Assembly: GCA_905198755.1 (NCBI GenBank)
Contig: CAJKDR010000063.1
Coordinates: 1-5,975 of the forward strand
Direction of reading: 5' to 3'
Length of the DNA: 5,975 bases
DNA from: an uncultured Clostridiaceae bacterium
GTDB lineage: Bacteria > Bacillota > Clostridia > TANB77 > CAG-508
The notes under the pieces were generated by a model, which was not told the DNA's origin, did not search any database, and saw only the letters and a program-made list of their open reading frames with translations. Below are positions 1-5,975 of this stretch, one piece after another. The translations under genes were made by a program, and so were the position numbers. The stretch's first letter is position 1, and the number at the start of each line of letters is the position of its first letter.

Positions 1-1061
1 AGATACGCAGAAATATGGTTATGACAGATCCTCTGTATGTTATTTTTACTTCTGGCTCAACAGGAAAACCAAAAGGAGTTATGGTAAAGCATAAAAATAT
101 AATTAGATTAGCTAAATATCCTAACTTTTTATCTTTCGAGAATAATGAAAACATGGTACAAACAGGTACCATAGTTTTTGATGCTTGTATTTTTGAAATA
201 TTTGGAGCATTATTAAATGGCTTCAAAACATATATATTAGACAAAAATAATTTATTAAATATTAATTACTTTTCTGAATTTTTAAAAACTAATAACATTA
301 CCACTTTATTTTTAACAACTGGCTTATTTAATGAATTCGGTATGCAATCTCCCAAAATGTTTGCACATTTAAAAAATCTACTTACAGGTGGCGATGTAAT
401 ATCAGCTTCAAGTGTTAGAAACATAAAAAATAATTGTCCAAATATAAATATTATAAATTGTTATGGTCCAACTGAAAATGGATCTTATTCAACTTGTTAT
501 AAAATAACCAATAATAATTCAAACATTCCTATCGGAAAACCAATAACAAACTCAACGGCTTACATTGTTTCTAATTCCGGTTCATTATGTCCTATTGGTG
601 TTCCAGGTGAATTATGGGTTGGTGGAGATGGAGTTGCCAAGGGTTATTTAAATAATTCTGACCTAACAAAAGAAAAATTTATAAGTAATCCTTTTGGAGC
701 TGGAACTATATATAAAACTGGTGATTTAGTTAAATGGCTACCTGATGGAAATATTGAATTTATCGGTAGAATCGATAATCAAATAAAACTAAGAGGATTC
801 AGAATTGAACTCAATGAAATTGATAATACTATATTAACATATCCCAATATTAAACAATCTGTATCAATTATTCAAAATATTAATAACAATAAAACAATAT
901 GTTCATATATAGTTTCAGATAAATCAATTGATATTACTTGTCTAAAAAAATATTTATCAAAAATCTTGGCCAATTATATGATACCATCACACATTATTTC
1001 TCTTGATAAGCTACCTTTGAATATAAATGGTAAGGTGGATAGAAAATCATTACCTTTACCT
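1..1061 (+). other. Adenylation domain A1 (N-terminally cut by window)
   Basis: This domain activates the first visible amino acid as an aminoacyl-AMP and loads it on T1. Visible core motifs are A3 FTSGSTGKPKG (11-21), A4 starting FDACIFE (55-61), A5 NCYGPTEN (148-155), A6 GELWVGGDGVAKGY (198-211), A7 YKTGDL (233-238), A8 GRIDNQIKLRGFRIEL (251-266), A9 around LANYMIP (318-324) and A10 NGKVDRKSL (338-346) with catalytic Lys340. Motifs A1 and A2 lie outside the window. Aligning by eye to PheA gives the pocket code D56 A57 F60 F99 L123 G125 C149 S157 Y158 K340. Asp56 indicates an ordinary alpha-amino acid, and the D-A-F-F-L-G start resembles branched-chain aliphatic codes (Ile, Val or Leu). The substrate remains a prediction. 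Confidence 0.93.
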
Positions 1062-4000
1062 AGGATTGACGCAAGGAATATAATAAAACCTAGGAATGAA
1101 ATTGATAGTATGATAATAATATGCTTAAAAAAAATTTTAGATTTGTCTAACATTAGTATAACAAGTTCATTTTTTGATATTGGTATGGATTCTCTTTCAT
1201 CAATATCTTTAGCTAATACTATCAATAGTAATTTAAACTTGAATATAACTGTTAAAGACATCTTTAACTATCCTGTTATAAGTGACTTTTCAGATTATAT
1301 ATGTACATTAACATCAAAAACAAAATTTGATAATACATTCTCTTCAGTTTCTGCTTCTTTTTACCATCTTTCTTCTGCTCAAAAAAGAATTTATTATTCT
1401 TGGTTAAGAGATAAAAATTCTTTATTATATAATATTGCAGGCGGAATCATCATTGAAGGAAATATAGATAAATCAAAGCTAGAAAATTGCTTTAAAACTT
1501 TAATTGAAAGACATTCTTCTTTACGTACATATTTCGAACAAAAAGATGATAATATAGTTCAAATTATTAAAGATAAAGTTGATTTTAAACTTGATTATGA
1601 AATTTCAGATGAAACTGATGTATATTCTATTTATAGGAATTTTGTAAAACCTTTTGATTTATCAAAAGCTCCTTTATTTAGAACGCAACTTGTAAAATTA
1701 GATAACAAAAAATCTTTATTACTTTTAGATATGCATCACATCATTAGTGATGGAACATCTTTAAATATTTTGTTACAAGAACTTTGTGATTTATATAATG
1801 GAGAAACACTTTCTACTAAAGAATTAGAATATAAAGACTTTACAGTTTGGGAGCAATCTCAAATGACTACAGATAATTTTAAAGAGCAAAAAGAATATTG
1901 GATAAATCAATTTAAAGATGAAATACCTTTATTAAATATGCCTACAAGTTATCCTAGACCTTCAGTTCAAAATTTTGAAGGTTCTAATTATCATGCTAAA
2001 TTATCAAAAGAACAATTTAGTAAAATTAACTTATTAGCACAAAAATTAGGTATTACGCCATATATGCTTATGCTATCCGTTTATTATATTTTACTTTCAA
2101 AATATACATCTCAAGATGATATCGTTGTAGGTACTCCTATAGTTGGTAGAGATATGCCTGAACTAACAAATATGCTTGGAATGTTTGTAAACACTTTAGC
2201 TTTAAGAAATAGTGTTGATCACAGTATATCTTTTAAAGATTTTAGTAAACAAATTAAAGAAAATTGCTTAAATAGTTTCAAAAATCAAACATATCCTTTT
2301 GATATGCTTGTTAATGATCTAAATATCAAGCGTGATACTAGTAGAAATCCATTGTTTGATGTGATGTTCGTTTTTCAAAATAATGGATATCCAGATATAC
2401 ACATTAATGGTATGAAATCAGAATATTACATTCCAGATAACAATATTTCTAAATTTGATTTAACTTTAGAAATTGTTCCTGTAGATAACGAATATTCTTT
2501 ACGTTTTGAATATTGTACAAAATTATTCGAGGAAGATTTTATTAAGAGATTATCTTCACATTATATAAATATATTAAATGCTATTTTAGAAAATGAAGAA
2601 CTAAAAATAGCTGATATTGATATGCTTTCAAAAGAAGAAAGAAAACAAATTTTATATGATTTTAATAATATAAAAGAAAATATTAATTCAGATACTTTTG
2701 TTTCTCTATTTGAAAAACAAGTTACAATTCATCCTGATAATATTGCACTTATTTGTGATGGAAAATCATTAACTTATGATCAATTAAATGAAAAAGCTAA
2801 TAGCTTAGCTCATTTTTTACTTAACAATGGCATAAAACCTAATGATATTGTAGCAATCATGACTAATCGCTCTTTTGAAACAATAGTATCAATGCTTGGA
2901 ATATTAAAAGCTGGTGCAGCATTTGTTAATATGGATCCAACATATCCAATTGATAGAACAATATATTATCTTGAAGATTCTAATGCAAAATGTATATTAA
3001 AGCAGAAAGATATTTCGCTTCCAATAAATAGTTCTGCCAAAGTATATGATATAGATTTATCTAATAAAGAAATATATTCAATCAATAAATCTAATCCTAA
3101 TACAAAAATAGAATTAAATACTTTGTCTTATATTATTTACACTTCTGGTTCAACAGGAACTCCAAAAGGTGTTGTTTTAAATCACTTAGGATTAGCTAAT
3201 ATGTGTAAAGCTATGACTTTAGTGTTAGAATATTTAAAAGATGCTAGCAATCATACTCTTCTTTCAGTTACTTCTACGCCTTTTGATATATTTGTTTATG
3301 AAATAGTTGTACCTCTTTCACATGGTATGAAAATTGTTTTAGCAAATAATTCTGAACATCGTAATCCTAAATTAGTAGATAAGTTAATTAGAGATTATAA
3401 TGTTGATGTTATGACAGTTACACCTAGCTTAATGAAAATAAATTATGATAATAGAGAACCAAATTCTGCTTTAGCTAATGTTAAAAATATGGTCTTTGGA
3501 GGTGAACCTTTACCCGAGAAATTTATAAAAGACTTAAAAGCTTTATCAAATGATATAACTATTTATAATATATATGGACCTAGTGAAATAACGGTTCTTT
3601 CAAATGTCCAAAACCTTGAACATGAAACATGCATAAATGTTGGCCCTCCTATTTTAAACACTGATATATATGTTTTAGACAGTGATATGAATCCTCTTCC
3701 TGTTGGATTACCAGGAGAAATTTATATTGGTGGCGTCCAGGTTGGAAATGGATATTTAGGAAAAGAAGATTTAACAAACCAAAAATTTATAAACAATCCA
3801 TTTGCAAAAGGTAAAATGTTTAAATCTGGTGATATTGGTAAATGGACATATGACGGAAAACTTCAATGCCTTGGTAGACTAGATCATCAAGTTAAATTAA
3901 GAGGATTAAGAATAGAACTAGGAGAAATTGAAAACATATTAGAATCTATTCCACAAATTGATTCCGCTATTGTTAATAAAGTGATAATTGATAACAAAGA

Positions 4001-5654
4001 AGCCCTTTGTGCTTATTATGTTGTTAATTCTAAAATTAACGAAAAAGACATAAGATCTATTCTAAGAGAATCTTTGCCTTATTATATGGTGCCATCTTAT
4101 TTTATGAAACTTGATAAAATGCCTTATACTATCAATAGAAAAATTGATAGAAAGTCTTTACCTATACCTAATATACAGGATATTATAAAAACTGAAGTAA
4201 ATATAAATAGCTTATCAGATACTTCTCAAAAGTTGTTACAAATTTGGAAAGATGTTTTAAAGGTTTCTGATATAACTGTAGACGATGACTTTTTTGATAT
4301 TGGTGGAGATTCAATATCCGCAATAAAAATGCAAATAGAATGTGTAAAATATGGAATTAACATTGAATATTCAGATATTTTTAAATATCCAACAATAAGA
4401 CTTTTATCTGATTTAGTTAAAAAGCCAATTTGCCTGGATATTGGTTTCAGTAATGATGACAATATAAAAACATTACTTGAAAGAAATACACTTTCTTCAT
4501 TATCAAGTATTCATAAAGCTAATATTAATAATATTCTAATAATTGGTACTACTGGTTATTTAGGAATACATATTATATATGAGTTTCTAAAGACTCATTC
4601 TGGAAATGCTTATTGCTTAATAAGACCAAAAGATGGTTTAGATCCACAATCACGATTTATAAATACTTTTAAGTTTTATTTTGGGGAGAGTGCCTATAAA
4701 AAATATAAAAACAGAATAATAATAGTAAAAGGAGATATCACAATTGATAATCTAGGTTTGTCACAAAATGACATTAATGAAATTTATAAAAATGTTGATA
4801 TTATTATAAATTCTGGTGCTTTAGTTAAACACTATGGTACAGATAGTTTATTTGAAAGCATTAATGTTTTAGGAACTTCTAATGTTGTAAAATTTTGCCA
4901 AAAATTTAATATAAGACTTATTCATATATCAACAATTAGTGTTTCAGGAAATGGTGAAATTGGTATTGAACAAAAAGAATTATTAAAATCTTCTTTTAGT
5001 GAAAGTGACTTATATATTGGCCAGACTGTTTCAGGAATTTACACCTTTACCAAATTAAAGGCAGAATATATTGTTTTAAAAGCTATAAATTCTGGATTAA
5101 ATGGTATGATTCTTCGTATAGGGAATATAACTAATAGATTTGAAGATGGTATGTTTCAAAAAAACTATAATGATAATGCTTTTGCAAAAAGATTAAAATC
5201 TTTTATTGAAATAGGTGCCTTTCCAGATTACTTTTTAGGTCATGAACTAGAGCTAACACCTGTTGATATCTGTGCAAAAGCTATTATCTCTGCAATAAAT
5301 TATGAAAGTAACTGTAATTTACTTCATATATATAATGATAATTTATTATCTATAAAATTATTGTTGCGAACACTAACAGATCTTGGTATCAAATTAATTC
5401 CTGTTCCAAAATTAATGATGTCTGATATAATTACAGGAATATTACAAGATGATTCACGAAAAGAAATATTATCTGGAATCATATATGATTTAGATAAAAA
5501 TAAAAATCTAGTTTATACTTCAAATATTTCTTTAGAATCAAAATTTTCCAATAAATACCTTGCTCAAACTGGTTTTCATTGGAATAAAATAACAGAAACT
5601 TATTTAAAGAAATGCTTTAATTATTTTAACAATATAAATTTTATTAATTTTTAG
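1..5654 (+). CDS. Nonribosomal peptide synthetase, (A)-T-C-A-T-R, 5' partial
   Basis: This cytoplasmic assembly-line enzyme should join two amino acids and release the dipeptide reductively as an aldehyde or alcohol. Residues are numbered from the ATG at 15. That ATG is not the true start: the frame is open leftwards to base 3 (I-R-R-N precede it), and the visible protein begins just before core motif A3 of an adenylation domain. Compared with the complete second A domain, about 145 residues of the first are missing. Domains in order are A1 (to ~349), T1 (358-430), C (446-885), A2 (893-1386), T2 (1400-1468) and R (1503-1879). No epimerase, thioesterase or tailoring domain is present, so an L,L dipeptide is expected. 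The order matches AusA-type pyrazinone synthetases and dipeptide-aldehyde synthetases of gut Clostridia. It ends in TAG, overlapped by the ribosome binding site of the next gene. The NRPS identity is secure; the product is inferred. Confidence 0.96.
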   Translation, partial: IRRNMVMTDPLYVIFTSGSTGKPKGVMVKHKNIIRLAKYPNFLSFENNENMVQTGTIVFDACIFEIFGALLNGFKTYILDKNNLLNINYFSEFLKTNNITTLFLTTGLFNEFGMQSPKMFAHLKNLLTGGDVISASSVRNIKNNCPNINIINCYGPTENGSYSTCYKITNNNSNIPIGKPITNSTAYIVSNSGSLCPIGVPGELWVGGDGVAKGYLNNSDLTKEKFISNPFGAGTIYKTGDLVKWLPDGNIEFIGRIDNQIKLRGFRIELNEIDNTILTYPNIKQSVSIIQNINNNKTICSYIVSDKSIDITCLKKYLSKILANYMIPSHIISLDKLPLNINGKVDRKSLPLPRIDARNIIKPRNEIDSMIIICLKKILDLSNISITSSFFDIGMDSLSSISLANTINSNLNLNITVKDIFNYPVISDFSDYICTLTSKTKFDNTFSSVSASFYHLSSAQKRIYYSWLRDKNSLLYNIAGGIIIEGNIDKSKLENCFKTLIERHSSLRTYFEQKDDNIVQIIKDKVDFKLDYEISDETDVYSIYRNFVKPFDLSKAPLFRTQLVKLDNKKSLLLLDMHHIISDGTSLNILLQELCDLYNGETLSTKELEYKDFTVWEQSQMTTDNFKEQKEYWINQFKDEIPLLNMPTSYPRPSVQNFEGSNYHAKLSKEQFSKINLLAQKLGITPYMLMLSVYYILLSKYTSQDDIVVGTPIVGRDMPELTNMLGMFVNTLALRNSVDHSISFKDFSKQIKENCLNSFKNQTYPFDMLVNDLNIKRDTSRNPLFDVMFVFQNNGYPDIHINGMKSEYYIPDNNISKFDLTLEIVPVDNEYSLRFEYCTKLFEEDFIKRLSSHYINILNAILENEELKIADIDMLSKEERKQILYDFNNIKENINSDTFVSLFEKQVTIHPDNIALICDGKSLTYDQLNEKANSLAHFLLNNGIKPNDIVAIMTNRSFETIVSMLGILKAGAAFVNMDPTYPIDRTIYYLEDSNAKCILKQKDISLPINSSAKVYDIDLSNKEIYSINKSNPNTKIELNTLSYIIYTSGSTGTPKGVVLNHLGLANMCKAMTLVLEYLKDASNHTLLSVTSTPFDIFVYEIVVPLSHGMKIVLANNSEHRNPKLVDKLIRDYNVDVMTVTPSLMKINYDNREPNSALANVKNMVFGGEPLPEKFIKDLKALSNDITIYNIYGPSEITVLSNVQNLEHETCINVGPPILNTDIYVLDSDMNPLPVGLPGEIYIGGVQVGNGYLGKEDLTNQKFINNPFAKGKMFKSGDIGKWTYDGKLQCLGRLDHQVKLRGLRIELGEIENILESIPQIDSAIVNKVIIDNKEALCAYYVVNSKINEKDIRSILRESLPYYMVPSYFMKLDKMPYTINRKIDRKSLPIPNIQDIIKTEVNINSLSDTSQKLLQIWKDVLKVSDITVDDDFFDIGGDSISAIKMQIECVKYGINIEYSDIFKYPTIRLLSDLVKKPICLDIGFSNDDNIKTLLERNTLSSLSSIHKANINNILIIGTTGYLGIHIIYEFLKTHSGNAYCLIRPKDGLDPQSRFINTFKFYFGESAYKKYKNRIIIVKGDITIDNLGLSQNDINEIYKNVDIIINSGALVKHYGTDSLFESINVLGTSNVVKFCQKFNIRLIHISTISVSGNGEIGIEQKELLKSSFSESDLYIGQTVSGIYTFTKLKAEYIVLKAINSGLNGMILRIGNITNRFEDGMFQKNYNDNAFAKRLKSFIEIGAFPDYFLGHELELTPVDICAKAIISAINYESNCNLLHIYNDNLLSIKLLLRTLTDLGIKLIPVPKLMMSDIITGILQDDSRKEILSGIIYDLDKNKNLVYTSNISLESKFSNKYLAQTGFHWNKITETYLKKCFNYFNNINFINF
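1086..1304 (+). other. Peptidyl carrier domain T1
   Basis: This carrier domain holds the first amino acid on a phosphopantetheine arm. The attachment site is Ser393 (codon 1191-1193) in FFDIGMDSL (386-394). The usual NRPS carrier motif has two glycines (GGxS). Here the second is Met, giving a GMDSL core more like polyketide acyl carrier proteins; T2 of the same protein has the standard GGDSI. The serine and surrounding helix pattern (ISLANTI follows) are intact, so function is expected. A phosphopantetheinyl transferase must be encoded elsewhere. Confidence 0.9.
1350..2669 (+). other. Condensation domain (probably LCL type)
   Basis: This domain forms the peptide bond between the T1-bound donor and the T2-bound acceptor. 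Core motifs in order are C1 LSSAQKRIYY (452-461), C2 RHSSLRTYF (499-507), C3 MHHIISDGTSL (573-583) with catalytic His575 and structural Asp579, C4 YKDFTVWEQ (606-614), C5 VVGTPIVGRD followed by MLGMFVNTLALR (704-731), and C6 NPLFDVMFVFQN (778-789). It ends in the common C-to-A linker MLSKEERKQIL (870-880). No epimerase domain precedes it, so an L-configured donor is expected. The motifs are intact, with no sign of inactivation. Confidence 0.94.
2691..4172 (+). other. Adenylation domain A2 (complete)
   Basis: This domain activates the second amino acid, whose carboxyl carbon becomes the aldehyde. All ten motifs are recognisable, including A1 from LTYDQLNEKAN (919), A2 LKAGAAFVNMDPTYP (964-978), A3 YTSGSTGTPKG (1042-1052), A4 starting FDIFVYE (1090-1096), A5 NIYGPSE (1185-1191), A6 GEIYIGG (1234-1240), A7 FKSGDIG (1269-1275), A8 GRLDHQVKLRGLRIELGEIE (1287-1306), A9 LPYYMVP (1354-1360) and A10 NRKIDRKSL (1374-1382) with catalytic Lys1376. 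The pocket code aligned by eye to PheA is D1091 I1092 Y1095 T1134 V1160 G1162 I1186 V1194 L1195 K1376. Asp1091 fits an alpha-amino acid. I do not recognise this code; an aromatic or large hydrophobic residue is possible but unproven. Confidence 0.95.
4212..4418 (+). other. Peptidyl carrier domain T2
   Basis: This is the second carrier domain. It holds the acceptor amino acid and then the finished dipeptide thioester for reductive release. The motif FFDIGGDSISAIKM (1426-1439) is canonical, with phosphopantetheine attachment at Ser1433 (codon 4311-4313). GGDSI is typical of NRPS carriers. A linker of about 35 residues connects it to the reductase. Confidence 0.94.
4521..5651 (+). other. Terminal thioester reductase (R) domain
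   Basis: This is an extended short-chain dehydrogenase of the thioester-reductase family. It uses NAD(P)H to release the T2-bound peptide as an aldehyde, or as an alcohol after a second reduction. The Rossmann loop is GTTGYLG (1511-1517) after NILII. Also visible are CLIRPKDG (1534-1541), where the Arg is usually the NADPH 2'-phosphate contact, VKGDIT (1571-1576) and INSGALVKHYG (1598-1608). The catalytic set is Ser1639/Thr1640 in HISTISVSG, then Tyr1676 and Lys1680 in YTFTK. LRIGNITNR (1700-1708) and LTPVDICAKAI (1747-1757) are further family landmarks. The terminal position and absence of a thioesterase make it the release domain. The Ser/Thr assignment is by pattern. Confidence 0.94.
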
Positions 5655-5659
5655 GAGGT
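5653..5659 (+). promoter_or_regulatory. Ribosome binding site of the downstream gene
   Basis: AGGAGGT is a near-perfect Shine-Dalgarno sequence overlapping the TAG stop of the NRPS (5652-5654). It lies 8 bases before the ATG at 5667. It decides the start: the earlier ATG at 5662 is only 3 bases from the GGAGG core and opens a frame that stops after four codons (TAA at 5674). The overlap suggests the downstream gene is translated from the same transcript, possibly coupled to NRPS translation. Confidence 0.88.
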
Positions 5660-5666
5660 ATATGCA

Positions 5667-5975
5667 ATGTCATTAATTAATTTGCCATTTATATTATTAA
5701 TTTTAACAACTTTATCTATTTTTTTTATGATGATACTTATAAATAAAACAAACACTAAACAAAAACAAATTAATAAATTTTTTTTCACAGTGTTATTATG
5801 CATATTTATAATCTCCATAGGTGTTATTAGTCAATCTATAGGATATTATATTTTTAATATTAACCCTATCTATTTTGAATATTTCATTTATATTGGTACC
5901 TGTTTTTTGCCTGTTTCATTATTTTTTACTAGTATAGTATTTTCAAAATCTAAGATAGTTTTTAATAAATTTTAT
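5667..5975 (+). CDS. Putative 7TM-type sensor membrane protein, N-terminal fragment
   Basis: This is an integral membrane protein cut by the right edge after 103 residues, with no stop in frame. The ATG at 5667 is chosen for its AGGAGGT at ideal spacing. Hydrophobic segments lie at about 5-25, 38-62 and 70-92. Lysines cluster between the first two (K27, K31, K33, K37) and after the third (SKSK, 93-96), while the 2-3 loop has no Lys or Arg. By the positive-inside rule this gives an outside N terminus. The pattern IYFEYFIYIGTCFLPVSLFF (68-87) resembles the yIG-x-x-xLP region of the N-terminal 7TM sensor module of histidine kinases, also fused to diguanylate cyclase or HD-GYP outputs. The output domain would lie beyond the window, so kinase identity is inferred. 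The gap of 12 bases after the NRPS suggests an operon. A transporter or unrelated membrane protein remains possible. Confidence 0.6.
   Translation, partial: MSLINLPFILLILTTLSIFFMMILINKTNTKQKQINKFFFTVLLCIFIISIGVISQSIGYYIFNINPIYFEYFIYIGTCFLPVSLFFTSIVFSKSKIVFNKFY

Noticed and set aside
15..17. ATG at 15 as the true start of the NRPS
   Set aside because: The frame is open upstream to the window edge, no ribosome binding site precedes it, and a start here would remove the first third of the adenylation domain.
974..1261. Minus-strand open frame of 95 codons
   Set aside because: It lies wholly opposite the well-supported A1-T1 coding frame, its translation is the low-complexity hydrophobic product expected from the reverse of AT-rich coding DNA, and it has no neighbouring genes on that strand.
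45..3175. Direct repeat at DNA level: ACTTCTGG(C/T)TCAACAGGA near 49 and near 3141
   Set aside because: Both copies encode the conserved A3 phosphate-binding loop of the two adenylation domains, so the similarity is explained by homologous motifs, not by a mobile or regulatory repeat.
4226..4462. Minus-strand open frame of 78 codons
   Set aside because: It is antisense to the T2 carrier domain, whose motif FFDIGGDSI is unmistakable on the plus strand. It is a shadow frame with no recognisable domain.
1..5654. Compositional mosaic between A1-T1 and the rest of the gene, suggesting module exchange
   Set aside because: A spot check of base composition in two lines from each part (about 20-25% G+C) showed no clear difference, and I could not compute codon statistics across the gene.
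5662..5676. ATG at 5662 as start or as a leader minicistron (M-Q-C-H-stop)
   Set aside because: It is only 3 bases from the GGAGG core and stops after four codons. The ATG at 5667 has proper spacing and a long open frame. A regulatory minicistron cannot be excluded but has no positive support.

Overview
The window is very AT-rich (about a quarter G+C by eye) and has dense coding, AAT/ATA/AAA-heavy codon use and a strong AGGAGGT ribosome binding site. This points to a low-GC Firmicute, most likely a Clostridia-class bacterium; a gut clostridium would fit. No species can be named from the sequence.

Positions 1-5654 are one reading frame. It is open at the left edge, so the gene's start lies outside. 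It encodes a multimodular nonribosomal peptide synthetase (NRPS) whose visible domain order is (partial A)-T-C-A-T-R: adenylation, carrier, condensation, adenylation, carrier, terminal NAD(P)H-dependent thioester reductase. All core catalytic residues I looked for are present. There is no epimerase, methyltransferase or thioesterase. The expected chemistry is activation of two amino acids, one peptide bond, and reductive release of a dipeptide as an aldehyde (or alcohol). A free-amine dipeptide aldehyde would cyclise to a dihydropyrazinone/pyrazinone, as with the AusA products of staphylococci and the related gut-clostridial assembly lines. Whether another domain, such as a lipo-initiating condensation domain, precedes the first A domain cannot be seen here.

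Positions 5667-5975 begin a second gene 12 bases after the NRPS stop, with its ribosome binding site overlapping that stop codon. Its first 103 residues are three hydrophobic segments that resemble the N-terminal part of the 7TM sensor region of histidine kinases and related signalling proteins. It is cut by the right edge. The tight spacing suggests co-transcription, so the peptide product or its precursors may be linked to a membrane sensor; this is inference.

There is no intergenic stretch above 300 bases. I saw no RNA gene, mobile element, CRISPR array or convincing terminator.
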